From Liquidambar formosana (Eukaryota > Streptophyta > Magnoliopsida > Saxifragales > Altingiaceae): a stretch of 64,000 bases of DNA. The notes beneath the pieces were generated by a model. The model made no database searches. It saw only the letters and a program-made list of their open reading frames with translations, and was not told the origin of the DNA. Below, piece after piece: positions 1 to 12,300 of the stretch (position 1 is the first letter of the stretch; every line of letters starts with the position of its first letter). The translations under genes were made by a program, and so were the position numbers. The stretch is taken from the NCBI GenBank assembly GCA_039720395.1, contig JBBPBK010000072.1, positions 1 through 64,000 of the forward strand. The letters are read 5' to 3'.

Positions 1-2030
1 TCCTTCCTATTTTTGACGGATTTTTTGCCTCCAGCGCCATTCCATCTTATTTTCAGCCCTATTTGACCTACTTGAGCCCCAAGGAAGTCTCTAAGGCCCT
101 TGGATTAATATTTAGGGTTTAATCCAAACCATTGATTGATTCCACTCAATCTCTATAAATACCCCTCTATACTTCAGCATTAGGGGGGCCACTTGAAGGC
201 AACTAAGCCATTCTTATGTAGTTTAACCTAATTTCTGGATGAAAGAGAGTAAGAGAGAGTTCCAAAGGAGAAGCTAGGGTTTGTGTGAGGCTTGAAGGAG
301 AGTGTTTCAAGAGGAGAAGAAGTCTCTACAGCAGCAAGAGGACTCCACCATAGGTATACCCTCTTTTCCTTTTATGCTGAAATTAGGATTTTGCTTAGAA
401 TAGCTCTATTGTATGCTAAAGTTTATGTTTTTATCATGTGTTGATGCTTTTATTGGTTAATATGCATGATTAGAATATTGTTCATGGTTAGCTTTGCATG
501 CTAGGGGTTTGTTTTATGTGGTTTAATGCATAGTTGGGATTTTAGGGTTTCTATTGTGCTGAAATTAGAATAACTCTATTTCATGTTCAAGTTGGCATTT
601 TTATCATGTGTTGATACTTCTATCGGTTAATATTCATGACTAAAATGTTATCCTTGAGGAGTTATGCATGTTATAATGTTATTCCATGTGATTTTATGCA
701 TAGTTGTGATTCTAGGGTTTCTAGTGTCTTTTTTAGGGTTTTGCATTGAATAGCTATTATTTCATGTTCAAGCTTGCATTTTTATCATGTGTTGATGCTT
801 TCATTAGTTAATACATATGATTAGAATGTCATTTATGTTTAGTTTTGCATGATTTAGGGTTGTTTCACATAGTTTAAAGCATGTGTGTGAGTTTAGGATT
901 TCTTTTGCCCTTGTTTTAGGTTTGTTGCATATAGCATAATAGTTTAGGCTTCTTGTTGTCTTTTTCTTCATAGTTTCTGTATATGTATTGCATATAGAAT
1001 AGCTATGATGATTTTCTACATTCATGTTAGTTGATTTTAGGGTTTTATGCATGTCATGGTTCTAGGATTACATTAGGGTTTATATTATTTCACTGTTTGT
1101 GTTATATGCATGATTAGTGGATGATTTTAGGCCCTTATACTATTCTGTCCAGATTTGTATTTTCTTCTTTTCGTTTGTTTTGAGCACATGTAAGGGTGCA
1201 AATAGGGGTGATAATTGCTTTATTGCAAATAAGGTCGTTATTGCTTAAGCTTGCTATTGCTCGGAGATATTGCACAAGGTAAGTAGGGTTTGAAAGTGCC
1301 CTAATTCACTTTTTCTTCCTTTATCTTCTCTCTTCTCCCTCCTTAGGGTTATTTCCTACTATGAGTCTATGGTAATAATTAGAGGTTTCCTTGATTAAAT
1401 AAATTACCTTTTTATCAAAGTTTCCATCTTGTCGAAGTTATTTCTATTTCAAACTTGGTTTTAAATACCAGATTTTCTATCTTTCAAATAAGGAAACCTA
1501 GGGTTTTTACCATAGGTTTATATTAGGATTTAACCCTAATTCTCTTCGAACTACGTGGACTTTGATCCATGTATTTCGCTACATGGTACGTAGGCGCTTT
1601 GAGGTTCAAGTCCGCCCTAGGATCTAAGTATCCTAGTTTAGTTTAGTTTTTCTTTGTTTTGTTTGTTTGTTATGGATGGATATATGATATGCATGTAACT
1701 CTTATGATGATATCTTGCTGATTTTTGTATGGTAAGATCTTGATTTAGCCCAAATAAACTAAGAGACCGAAAGGGTGACATGGGTGCCTATAGGCTATGC
1801 TTAGAACCTTCTCATGTCATAACTTAGCCTCCGAATCCCCGATTTCTTTGGTTTCCAAAAGACTATTTTTGCCTTTCCTTCTTAAACATGAAGTTATTCT
1901 TTTGTTTTCTTAAAACAAAATTGGTTTTTAGGGTTTTCCCTGTTTCCTTTAAAAAATAAGGTGGCGACTCCTTTTTTGTTTTCAACATATTTTCTTTTCA
2001 ATCCTTGTGGGCCACTTTTCGAGGTTCACA
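1..2030 (+). repeat. Partial LTR of a Tat/Ogre-like Gypsy element (3' part)
   Basis: The right part (about 1100-2030) matches the reverse complement of the LTR at 49609-52234 block by block, including the G-poor stretch around 1190-1330 and the terminal block with GGTGGCGACTCC followed by GAGGTTCACA at the end. A TATA-like TATAAATA lies at 154-161, so the transcription start would fall near 190. The LTR ends in CA at 2030 and no primer-binding site follows, so this is a 3' LTR, a solo LTR or a broken one. Its 5' end lies left of the window. Homology to 49609-52234 is seen; assignment to Tat/Ogre is inferred from shared layout with the LTRs at 22457 and 53898. Confidence 0.75.
370..1080 (+). 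repeat. Degenerate ~180-bp tandem repeat inside the LTR
   Basis: Four diverged copies of a T-rich unit follow one another. Each holds the phrases TTTTATCATGTGTTGATGCTT, here shown only in part, GGTTAATATGCATGA and TTAGGGTTT. A homologous three-copy version lies at about 49040-49560 and, inverted, at 50560-51110, so the repeat belongs to the LTR family and is not a local accident. Confidence 0.7.
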
Positions 2031-2240
2031 TTAAGGTTTAGCATTTATAATAAATTCTAAACAATAAATTAATAATGGACAAATATATTAAATAATCACT
2101 CTATAAGCCATGTTATCAATTCTCAAAAATTCCTGTTGTACTACAACTAAACTATTAGTTCTTAGTTTATATCTATCTTCTCATTCGTCTATACTTTGTC
2201 AATCCTATGGTTATGATTTAAGAGTCTACAGAATCATAAA

Positions 2241-2256
2241 CCTGGCTTTGATACCA
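2241..2256 (-). promoter_or_regulatory. Primer-binding site (initiator tRNA-Met type) of a minus-strand element
   Basis: The reverse complement reads TGGTATCAAAGCCAGG, one base from the usual plant PBS beginning TGGTATCAGAGC, complementary to the 3' end of initiator tRNA-Met. It lies eight bases from the LTR at 2265. The leader left of it (2031-2240) is AT-rich and has no recognisable coding content. The internal region is cut off at 2030 by the other LTR. Confidence 0.7.
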
Positions 2257-2264
2257 AATTAAAC

Positions 2265-3799
2265 TGTCACACCCCAAACCCAAAAGACTGGATTTAGTGA
2301 CATGATTGTCACAACTCACAAAAGTTTACGTACGCCCTATATAGGCCAAACCACTTAACAATATCAACTTGTAATAAAGTTGTCTCCAATAATCTATTCA
2401 CAATAAAATTCAAGCCATAGCATAACTAAAGTCTCAACAATTAATTAAAATAACTAGATAAATCCATATCCATAAAAGTAAATTGTCACCTCTAATAACC
2501 TACTACAACGTCCACCGAAATAATAAACTAATTCTTCTAACTACTAAAATAAAAGTTCTAATTAAGCTAGTAGATCAAGCCATCGACACCCTAACTCTTC
2601 GTATACGGAAGCTACTCACATCAAACTATTCATCTGTGGGGAAAAATATAAAGGGTGAGCATAAAGCTCGGCAATAAAACATTACACAATACATACAAGA
2701 AGAGGTCAAGCATATTCACACGATTGATTTAAAAATATGAGTAACAAAACGTTAGAGTTTTACAATAAATCATTTCTTTCAATTCATTAAGCGTATAAAA
2801 TTTTAGAAATAATTCTCTTTCTTTCAATTCAATAAACAATAACACTGAAACACTTCTGATAACAATCCATTCGATAAATGACTTTAGAATCACTGATTGA
2901 TATAATACAAATCAATAAAACACTAATTTATACAAGTACTTCCTTTGGCTAGATTCACACTTAATAGGTGTCCATCATCATGGGACTTTACACTACATCA
3001 GTACTGATGACCAATAGAATTAGCATCCTCTGTTGACACAGACCACTATTCTAACAGTATTAGAATCCCCTGTTGGGATGGATCAATAATCTAATTAGAG
3101 TTCATACTTATACAATAAACATTTGGCAAATATTTTTCACTAATAAAACAGGTTCAAAACACGTATGTAAACAATTTCAATAAATGACTATTTTGCTTGA
3201 CCCATAGCACATAAGAAATAACCACTTTGATAGTGAAACAGTTTTGAAAATAATTGTCCATAAATCATTGGCTCACGAAAGAGGAATAAAAATCAAATTT
3301 ATTTTTATTTAATCAAAGAGGGCAGCGATACATTGTGCAAGTTCCCTTACCTAAAGAAAAATATTCAACAATCCAAGTGATCGAACTTCTAATAATTCCA
3401 ATGCTATTCAGAACTTAAAATTAATAGTATTCTTTATCAATAAATCATACATACACTAAAAGGTCTCCCTAATTAAGTGGTGCATTAAGGGTTCAATGTC
3501 TAATTCCCACGACCTTATAATAATCACTATATTCAATATAATTAATATATACTAGCATGACATTAAAATAAACTCATGTTAAATTATAGATTAATGGGTT
3601 TGAATCATATTCGACCCAATCCATCATATCAAGCCCATAAAATTAGCTAAAATACAACAACCCGTACAGTGAAATTCTAATGTGTAAGCCCCAATTACAT
3701 GGATACAAGAACTTTAGTGTGAACATGTATCCATGGGATAAATAGTATCACTACCCACACCCATCAAGTACGGTTAACATATAATATATGTGTGTGTGC

Positions 3800-3832
<33 letters not shown>

Positions 3833-4535
3833 ACTCACTTCCTGCAACTCTCAAAAGCTGTAAACCTCCATTTTTTTTTATTTATAGGCTTTTACCATTC
3901 GTACCAACCTCCACTTTTTTTTTTTTAATAGGCTTGTACCATTCATACCAACATATATATATTTTGACAAACTTTCTTTTACTGTTTGAATAGAATTCAT
4001 AAATAATATTATATTATATGTAAGTAAATAACAACAACTTTTCATTAACGTTTTCATGTATAAATATTAATTAATATATTGTCAGTTTATCAAAACAATT
4101 ACTGTACATCAATCACTATCATTCCCTTCTCCTACCGAGCATTATATATCATCCCACGTTATTTTATTTTATTTAATACCAAACATGGTAACAATCTGAC
4201 AACTTAACATGTATCACATGAAATACTTACTTGATTATTAGGTAGACGATGAAAAGCTAAAACCCAGCCGTCAATTTTTCTTTCTCTCTCAATCGTTTTC
4301 AAACCAAAAGTAATAACTTCTCTTACAAGATCTTATATAAGGCAGAACTTAACCCTAACCTATTTAGGTTTAGTTTCAATATTAATGTTTGGTTACGTAG
4401 TTATCTAATTCGTGATTATACCTAATCCCAATAATTATGTGAATAGTAAAATCAACTAATAAATCAAATTAACCGTAACCCATTAAATATATAATTAAAT
4501 AAATAAATAGATTTATGCAAATGCGGGGCATTACA
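2265..4535 (-). repeat. LTR of a minus-strand LTR retrotransposon (Gypsy Del/Tekay-like ends)
   Basis: On the minus strand the block begins TGTAATGCCCCGC (4535) and ends GGGGTGTGACA (2265), a TG...CA pair typical of plant Gypsy LTRs, and a tRNA-Met type PBS follows. About 2.27 kb long and AT-rich, with no ORF of note. It contains a microsatellite at 3788-3832. The other LTR and any coding region are absent, because the element is cut at 2030. Lineage is inferred from the ends only. Confidence 0.65.
3788..3832. repeat. (TG)n(TA)n microsatellite
   Basis: TG dinucleotides run directly into about 13 TA dinucleotides. Confidence 0.9.
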
Positions 4536-4608
4536 TACATTGTTTTCCAACAGATCCAACCATGGACCCCTCTCTCCTTCAGCCATGGACGCTTCTTAAG
4601 TAGAAAGA

Positions 4609-4916
4609 TGGTTGTGCAATGTTCTAGGTCATTCTGGACCTTGGATAGATGTGCAATGTTTTAGGTCATTGCGGACCTTGGATAGATGTGCAATGTTCTA
4701 GGTCATTACAGATCTTGGGTAGATGTGCAATGTTCTAGGTTATTGCAGACCTTGGATAGATAAATGTGCAATGTTCTAGGTCATTGCGGACCTTGGGTAG
4801 ATGTGCAATGTTCTAGGTCATTGCGAACCTTGGATGGATAGATGTGCAATGTTCTAGGTCATTACGGACCTTGGATAGATGTGCAATGTTCTAGGTCATC
4901 GCGGAACTTGGGTAGA
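4609..4916. repeat. Minisatellite A, ~37-bp unit x 8
   Basis: Eight copies of a unit containing GTGCAATGTTCTAGGTCATT and GCGGACCTTGG. Each unit can form a hairpin with AGGTC pairing to GACCT across the loop ATTGCG. One unit (near 4700) has GATCT and keeps the stem through a G-U pair. Confidence 0.9.
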
Positions 4917-5029
4917 AAAATGGATGTAAAAAATCTTTTAAGGTAGGTGTGAAAACTCTGAGATGAGTGTGAGAACTCGGAGGTGGGTGTGAGAACCCTT
5001 AGCGACAGATGGAGTTAAGACGAGGATTT

Positions 5030-5535
5030 TAGTGACCTATGTAGCTAGGACAAGGCTGCGTTAGCAACCTATGAAGCTAGGACGAGGCTGCATTAGCGAC
5101 CTATGAAGCTAGGATGAGGCTGCCTTAGCGACCTATGAAGCTAGGATGAGACTGCATTAGTGACCTACAAAGCTAGGACGAGACTGCGTAGCGACCTATG
5201 AAGCTAGGACGAGGCTGCCTTAGCGACCTATGAAGCTAGGACGAGACTGTGTTAATGACCTATGAAGCTAGGACGAGATTGCGTTAGTGACCTATGAAAC
5301 TAGGATGAGGCTGCGTTTGCGACCTATGAAGCTAGGACGAGGCTGCGTTAGTGAACTATGAAGCTAGGACGAGACTGCGTTAGAGACCTATGAAGCTAGG
5401 ACAAGGCTGCCTTAGCGACCTATGAAGCTAGGATGAGGTTGCATTAGTGACCTATGAAGCTAGGATGAGGCTGCGTTAGCGAGCTATGAAGTTAGGACGA
5501 GACTGTGTTAGCGACCTATGAAGCTAGGATGAAGC
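5030..5535. repeat. Minisatellite B, ~32-bp unit x ~16
   Basis: About sixteen copies of GACCTATGAAGCTAGGACGA followed by GGCTGCGTTAGC. The core CCTA-TGAAGC-TAGG is a small hairpin. Copies differ mainly by transitions. Confidence 0.9.
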
Positions 5536-5574
5536 TTTTAAATAGGCAGCGATGGGTAGGATCCAATGGGGATG

Positions 5575-6610
5575 GGTTTGGAAACAAATGGTTCTCATGA
5601 GCTATTTGAAGAGTCGAAAAGCTTGTATAAGCCGGAAGCAGCCTTCGTGAGCCGAGATAAGATGTAAATGGTTCCTGTGAACCATTTAAAAAGTGAGGAA
5701 GCTAATGTAAGCTTGGGGTGGCTCTCGTGAGCCGAGAAAGGGTGTAAATGGTTCCCGTGAACTATTTAGAGCTATAGAAAAGCCCATATAGGCTAGAAGC
5801 GGCTCCCGCGAGCTGAGGGAAGAGTTGTGGAGAGAACAGTGTCACTCAGCGACTCTCGTAGGTCAAGAGAAGAATTGTGGAGTGAATACTGTCACTCAGC
5901 GATCCTTGTAGGTCGAGAAAAGAGTTGTGGAGTGAACAATGTCACTCAGCTACTCTCGCAGGTCGAGAGAAGAGTTATGGAGTGAAAGTGTCATCAACGA
6001 CTCTCGCAGGTCGAGAGAAGAGTTGTGGAGTGAACAGTGTCACTCAACGACTCTCATAGGTCAAGAAAAGAGTTGTAGAGTGAACAGTGTCATTCAACGA
6101 CTCTCACAGGTAGAGAGAAGAGTTGTGGAGTGAACAGTGTCACTCAGCGAGTCTCGTGGGTTGAGAGAAGAGTTGTGGAGCAAACAGTGTCACTTAGCGA
6201 CTCTCGTAGGTTGAGAGAAGAGTTGTGAAGTGAACAGTGTCACTCAGTGACTCTCGTGGGCTAAGAGAAGAGTTGTGGGTTCCCTTGAACCCCTTAGAGG
6301 TACAGAAGAGTTGTATGTACGCTTTAGCGGCCCCTGTGGGTCGGGATAGGATGTAAATGGTTCACGTGAACCACTAGAGATGTAGAATAGCTTATCATAA
6401 GCTTGAAACGACTCCCATGAGCCGAAAAAGGATGTAAATGGTTCACGTGAACCATTTAAAGATGTAGGAAATCTTAAGTAAGCTTAGAGTGGATGTAAAT
6501 GGTTCCTGTGAACCATTTAGAGGTGTACAAAATCTTAAGTAAGCTTAGAATGGATGTAAATGGTTCCCGTGAACCATTCAGAGGTGGTGATAATTCTCGC
6601 GAATTATATC
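5575..6610. repeat. Minisatellites C and D: alternating hairpin units
   Basis: Two interwoven unit types. Type C (about 5815-6290, ~52 bp, nine or ten copies) holds GAGAAGAGTTGTGGAGTGAA and GTGTCACTCAGCGACTCTCG. Type D (5580-5780 and 6340-6590) holds AAATGGTTC-CCGT-GAACCATTT. Related hairpins with other stems occur between them: GGCTC-TCGT-GAGCC at 5720-5733 and ATAATTC-TCGC-GAATTAT at 6590-6607. The 64-codon ORF in this block is only a reading of the repeat. Confidence 0.9.
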
Positions 6611-6939
6611 AGAAGATTGAAAACACATTAATGCACTTTTGTGATCATGAATTAAAGTTTTATTAGATGTTCATTATTGTTCCTCTTTCTTTTCTGTCTT
6701 TGATTTATTCTTTCTTTCACTCATCTATCTATTAACATGCTCTAATATGCTTCATGATATGTCTGTGCATATACTTACCGGCTTTGTAGCTTCTGTTTAT
6801 TTGCTCAACTTTGCTTTGTCCCAACTTTAACTCTTTGAATTCTTTTACTTTGTCCTTTGCATATTTTTAGATGGCTTTTGTTGGCTGCTCACACTAGTCG
6901 AGCTTCACAATTGCTTCAATTTGGAAAACCACATCTAAA

Positions 6940-7300
6940 ATCTGCCCCAGTTACTGAAGTGAGTCAAGATTTGTCCATAGTATGGCGAGCTAAAGATTGT
7001 AGCTGAAGGTGCCCCAATTGCTAAAGTGGGGTAAGTTAGGAAGTCTCCCCAATCGCTGAAACGAAGTGAACTAGACATTCATCCAAAAGTTGCTCCAGTT
7101 GCTGAAGTGAAATGAGCTTGAAGTTCATCCAAGAGTTGCCCCAATTGGTGAAATTGGGTGAACCGGAGATTCATCTAGAAGTTGCCCTAGTTGTTGAAGC
7201 GGGTTGAGCGAAAGATTCATTCAAAAGTTTCCCTAGTCGCTGAAGTGGGGTGGGCTTGAAGTTCATCAAAAGTTGCCCCAGTAATGGAAGTGAGGCTCTA
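6940..7300. repeat. Minisatellite E, ~60-bp unit with CCCCA/TGGGG hairpins
   Basis: Six or seven diverged copies of GTTGCCCCAGTTGCTGAAGT plus a spacer with GTTCATCCAAAAG. At 7012-7031 CCCCA pairs with TGGGG; at 7141-7157 the stem has changed to CCAATT with AATTGG. Confidence 0.75.
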
Positions 7301-7304
7301 TGAT

Positions 7305-7450
7305 TGGCATCCTTTTTCTGATGGTGGGATTATCGGGGAGGTAAGGTGGGCAGTTGACTTCTTTTCTCCGGTCATCGCCTTGATGCTTTTAAGCTTGATA
7401 ATGGGATTGCTAGGGAAGGTGGGGGTGGGCACCTGACTTCTTTTCTCCTT
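7305..7450. repeat. Two-copy direct repeat, ~70 bp
   Basis: A segment containing ATGGTGGGATTATCGGGGAG and TGACTTCTTTTCTCC is followed by a diverged second copy with ATAATGGGATTGCTAGGGAA and the same ending. From 7450 to 8064 I see no further repeat and no gene; the 139-codon minus-strand ORF there has no recognisable domain. Confidence 0.7.
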
Positions 7451-8064
7451 CTTGTATTGTTAATCTTCCAAAATGTGTAGTACTATCATGTATGCAATGA
7501 AGCATTTTACCTTGAAAACTTTTGCTCCTATCCTAGCATTGTAAAAAGTAACATGAATATGAAAACCTTGCTGATGCTACAAAAGACTTGGTCAATGCAT
7601 GATCAAAAGAATTTTGAGATGTTTTCCCCTTTGAATGTACTAATGGGATTGATTGCAACATTGTGTCCTCCATATTTTAGGCCACCATTTTCTTATTCTT
7701 TGGGCCATTGTGATTGCCACCTCTCTTACAATCGTGGTCGCAACTGTAAGCTTGTTCCTGATAATGCTGTAGTATCTTAAACACTGTATGAGGCATTCTT
7801 GGGATGCCTTTCTCTTCCCTTTATTTTGAGAAACAAATGATGCAAGCACTTTTGAAATGGGGTTTTTGAAAGTTATTTTAAAAACTGCCCCAGTTTGGCA
7901 TGATATTGGAGAAAAGTTTCTTGCTGCATCGCACGATCTAATGGATTTTGCGAGTGCTTCTTTCTTGAATACATAGACAGAGTTCCATATGACATCCTTT
8001 TGACTAAGTGGCAGTTTAGCAAACCTCTGAAGTAGTAGAGACCTCCATTTTGCACTCACCTCAC

Positions 8065-9735
8065 CGCTAGGAATCGAATTAGAAGGAAAACAAAGTGCGG
8101 AATGAATTGATAAACAAAACTTTTCCTAATCAATTCCACAGCCCATGAATCCAATTATGCTTAAACACAAACAAAACCCTAACTAGAAGGGGGTAGAATT
8201 ACTTATAGTTGATAAAGTCTTCTCTTTTTTGCTCCATGTTTGAATCCAGACAGCAAAAAACGAGCAGTCCAAGTGTACTGCCTCCAACGGTATCCACACC
8301 TAGTTAGAGCTTGAAGTCCTTTCTTCTTTCTTCCTTATTCTTGCTAGAGGTGGAGAAGAGAAGAGAGAAAGAGAGAGGCTTTGTTGAATTTTTGGCCAAC
8401 ACTAGGGATTGTGCTTCAAGTGATATCATCACATCACATGTGAGGCTTTATATAGCCTCCACTAGGGCCAGCCAAGGGGGGACTTCTATTCCAAATAGAA
8501 TTACGTGTAATTTCCCTAAATTACACACTAACCCCTTTAATTTATATCTTATACAAACTTGCCCCTTAAGAACTATTCTTTCATTCACTTATGCCCTTTC
8601 TCTCATAGACTTTCAAGCTCTTTTAGCATGATTAGTGTGTGACCCATTGGGTTCACATCATCAAGTAGTAGGAATAGCACGAGATGTGCACAATGGAACT
8701 CTTTCCATTTAGGGTTTAATTGGAACTTCTTCCAATTCTCTAATTGATTATAACTCATTTATATCAATTAGGGCTTCTACTAACCATGAGTAACACCTAG
8801 CATGTGGCTCATGGTGCGGTCCTTATTGAGGTGAATAGTATCTAATAAAGAACCCTTCTGTTATAGTTTATAGGTTATAATTACATCCTTCCATCCACTC
8901 AATGTCTCCAATTGAACTAATAGGACATGGAATTCTGTTAAGTCCCTAGTTCAATTACTTTATTCTCATTCATGAATATCAACTCAATAATGAACTTATG
9001 GAAACTCCTTTCCATATTCATTCCACCATGGGCCCATGGATTTAATGAGTTATATCACTGAATGATATATGAAACATTTTCTTTCTTTTTCCTGAGAGTG
9101 ATGGATTACTTGTTGATCACTCACATGCCTTCACACACATAGCAGTAAGGCTAATGAACACCCTTACAGACCCATGATTAGGATCTGCACTTAGTGTTAT
9201 CAAACTTCTAAAGCTATGTGCATAAGACAACTATGGTGTCTCAGGCCTAAAGATTACTTGTACCACTATAACTATGAGAAATTGATTGACCGGCAGGTTA
9301 AAACTCCATTCAATTTATCTCATATCTTTGGTCACATTCAATGTACCTATTCTTATAATAGGCACCCACTTATTGGTTGTAGTGTCTACACACAAATAGC
9401 TTGAGACTAGCTATCCTCCTATAGAGTCAACCTAACAAGTGCTAGTCCTATGGTTCATTATTGTCCATCATAGTGAACATTCAACTAGGAATAATTTAGG
9501 AGTTTGGTATAGAGATATATTTATAGTCTCAAAATTACAACCCTTTGTAATTTCATATTCTCAACTCTAACTCCATGGACATATTATGTAAATATAAGTG
9601 ATGCATATAAACATAATAGAATAAACCCTTTTATTAAATCAATAATAAATGTGACATATATAAATGAAAGCAAATGATTATTCCTAATCCCTAAACAATC
9701 ATCTCCATGATTGGCTCTAGGGCATAATCTTAACA
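8065..9735 (-). repeat. 3' LTR of the Copia element
   Basis: On the minus strand it begins TGTTAAGATTATGCCCTAGA and ends near TTCGATTCCTAGCG, where relatives end in CA. It is homologous along its full length to 15765-17455 and 37238-38925. ORFs inside it, such as the 106-codon plus-strand one, recur in the sister LTR by homology and have no known domain. Confidence 0.85.
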
Positions 9736-9748
9736 ACCTCCCACTTGC
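9736..9748 (-). promoter_or_regulatory. Polypurine tract of the Copia element
   Basis: The reverse complement CAAGTGGGAGGT directly precedes the LTR start TGTTAAG, the position where plus-strand DNA synthesis is primed. Confidence 0.6.
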
Positions 9749-11480
9749 ACTATAGCCAATCCACCAAGTATCTCATACCCATTTCTTGCCAGTGGTGATC
9801 CAACTGCACTTGGATCAGAGCTTTTAGTGAAGGGGTTTTCTACATTCTCTATTGTATTAATCTTCTATATGTATATGTCAACTCTTCCAATGATCTCTCT
9901 AATCACTTGAAATTGCTGCTTAAAGTTTGGCCTTTTGATGAGACGGTGGTTCCTTGGTTTGAGCACTAGCCCCGTTGTTGTCACAAAACAATGATATAGG
10001 CTTCTCAATGTTAGGAACCACTCCTAGTTCATTAATGAACTTCCTCATCTAAACATACAGCAATGCGCTCTAATTTATAGCTTCACAATTTAAGGTGAGA
10101 ACATAACCCGATGTTGATCTCCTATCATCATCATCAAATTGAAAATCTGAGTCCGTTTTACCAACCATTTCAAAGTTTCTTTCTCCATAGACAAGACATA
10201 GATCCTTAGTTCTTCTCAAGTACTTAAGGATAGCCTTGACTGCTTCCCAGTGTTTCTAACCTGCGTTTGCCTGATATCTGCTCCTAATACTTACAGTAAA
10301 ATTGATATCTAGTCATGTACATAGCATGGCATATGCTTTTAGACAACTTGATTTCATGTTTAACAGGAATTAGACCTCTTTTGAAATCATGCATTTTGAA
10401 CCCTTTCAAAATCTTGTCTATGTACATCGATTGGGAGAGACCTAGCATCCTTTAAGATCTATCTCTATAAACCTTTATTCCCAGAATATAGAATACTTCT
10501 CCCAAATCTTTCATGGAAAAATTCTGTGAAAGTCAATCTTTCACTTTTGACAACATTTCTACATTATTCCTAATAAGTAGAATGCCATCCATATATAGGA
10601 CTATAAATTCGATCGCACTCCCACTAACCCTTTTGTACACTCATGGTACAATAATAGGTTCTATCTTAACAAACAGGGACAGGGGTTGAATCATTGTCGG
10701 TTTGTGTCTTATCAAACAACTCTTTGAGTTCTATTTTCCTGTTATTGCCTTTTTCTTGAATAAACTCTTTTTCAAGAAAGACTGCAATCTTACTAACAAA
10801 ATAACTTTTGTTCATCAGAATAATAGATATGATATCCTAAAAGGAGTTTAGGATAAACCACAAACCTACATTTTAACTTATCTTGATTCCAATTTGGTTG
10901 CATCATATGTCTTTACATATGCAGTGCAACCCCATACCTTAACATGCTTAAGGTTTGGTGCTTTCCCTTTCCATATCTCATATGGGTTCTAAGGAATAGC
11001 CCTTGGTTTGAACTCTGTTTCACAGGTACACGGCAGTTTCTAGGGCATATCCTTAAAAGGATATAATTAGGTTGGTGTAACTTATCATGGATCGGACCAT
11101 ATCCTATAAGGTCCTCTTCCTCCTTTCTGACACACCATCAAGTTATGGTGTTCTAAGAGGTGTGCATTGTAATAGAATGCCTGTTTGAACAAGTTGATCT
11201 TAAAAAATCATCGGTTAAATATTTGCCTCCTCGATCCAATCGATGGGCTTTAATACTTTTACCGATTTTTTTCTCTACTTCATATCTGAATTATTTGAAC
11301 CTTTCAAATATTTCAGATTTGTACTTCATTAAATATACACACCCAAACCTAGATTGAATCATTTGTAAAGGTTGTAAAGTAAGAGAAAACTCTATATACA
11401 TCACTATGTATTAGTTCTCATCTCTTGTTCTCTTGGGTTATTTAGCATTCAATTTAGAACCATCATGCTCCATGCAACTA
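9749..11480 (-). pseudogene. Copia pol remnant (integrase tail, RT/RNase H fragments)
   Basis: No long ORF survives, but minus-strand translation gives short family-typical pieces. Around 10905-10985 it reads NPYEIWKGKAPNLKHVKVWG, the segment after the Copia integrase core. Around 10195-10250 it reads HWEAVKAILKYLRRTKDL, found at the RT/RNase H junction. Order and strand fit the gag to the right. The segment is far shorter than a full pol (about 4 kb), so large parts including most of the RT are deleted. These matches come from reading the sequence, not from a search. Confidence 0.7.
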
Positions 11481-11484
11481 ACAT

Positions 11485-12300
11485 TTAGTCTAGAGCATGA
11501 TCCACACCTTCCGAAAGTCGATTCTTTAGAGTATCCAGATACTCCCGACAATTACGTTTCCAGTGCCCATCCTTGCCGCAGTGAAAACAGGTTCCTTTGG
11601 CCTTATCAGTATTACCTTTCTTGATGCCTCCCTTCGGCTTTAAGTTTTTCTTCTTCTTCCTTTGGGTACTCTTACCCTTGCCTTTGCCTTTGCCCTTAGG
11701 CTTGGGCTTGGGCTTGGGCTTGGGCTTGGGCTTGGGCTTGGAAGTAGAAGCTCCATCAAATGCGAGCAAAGAAACTTTCCCATTCTTCATCATCTCCTCA
11801 GTCATCTTAAGCAGATTTGTGCAGCTCAGGGAGAGTGGGCTCAAGCTTGTTCATATGGAAATTATAATGAACGGCCCAAATGAATCAAGAAGGGACTGCA
11901 GAATAATGTCTGAACACATATCAGCTTCAATGATCACATCAAGCTTCTCAAGCTGCTCGATATGGTTGATCATTTTCAAGGTGTGATTAGTCACGGATGA
12001 ACCCTCGTTCATCCTTGCCTTGAATAGATCCTTGATAATATTATATTTAGCGGTCCTACTTTGCTCCCCATACAACTCTTGTAAGTGGAGAAAGATGTCA
12101 GGAGCGCTCCTTATAGACTCATGTTGCTTCTGAAGCTCAGGGCTCATAGATGTCATCATATAGCATCTTGCCTTTAGGTCGTCGTCCATGCACTTCTGAT
12201 AAGTGTCTATCTCCTGTTGAGTTGCAGCCTTAGCTGGAGCCTCAGGAAGTGGGCCATCAAGTGTGTAGGTAATCTTTTCGGAAGTTAAAACAATTTTCAA
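11485..12300 (-). pseudogene. Copia gag, frameshifted, with CCHC zinc knuckle
   Basis: Two overlapping minus-strand reading frames make one broken gag. The first (12300-11851, 149 codons) has the UBN2-type gag segment ending ...ILQSLLDSFGPFI. The second (11844-11485) has EEMMKNGKVSLL, a lysine/proline stretch, and the knuckle CFHCGKDGHWKRNC, which fits CX2CX4HX4C. The segment between them is recoverable only by shifting frame twice. Gag would coat the element RNA in cytoplasmic particles. The KPKPKP and GKGKGK tract is encoded by hexanucleotide repeats at 11686-11745 and is probably expanded by slippage. Confidence 0.85.

Larger units (their letters stand above)
4536..8064 (+). other. 3' UTR of an old plus-strand Tat/Ogre-like retrotransposon, first segment
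   Basis: No coding region is visible. The stretch is a succession of minisatellites (4609-7450) and then unique-looking T-rich sequence with scattered GCCCCAGT phrases. The same kind of sequence continues at 17456 after the Copia insertion, and the plus-strand Tat-like LTR at 22457 closes it. Plant Ogre/Tat elements are known for hypervariable tandem repeats between pol and the 3' LTR. The join across the insertions is inferred from sequence style and from the target duplication, not from an alignment. Confidence 0.55.

Noticed and set aside
4609..6610. CRISPR-like direct repeats
   Set aside because: Units are contiguous and diverged with no unique spacers, and the context is a plant retroelement 3' UTR.
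8311..8631. 106-codon plus-strand ORF, with a 108-codon relative at 16011
   Set aside because: It recurs because both lie in LTRs of one Copia element; antisense to the element and without a known domain.
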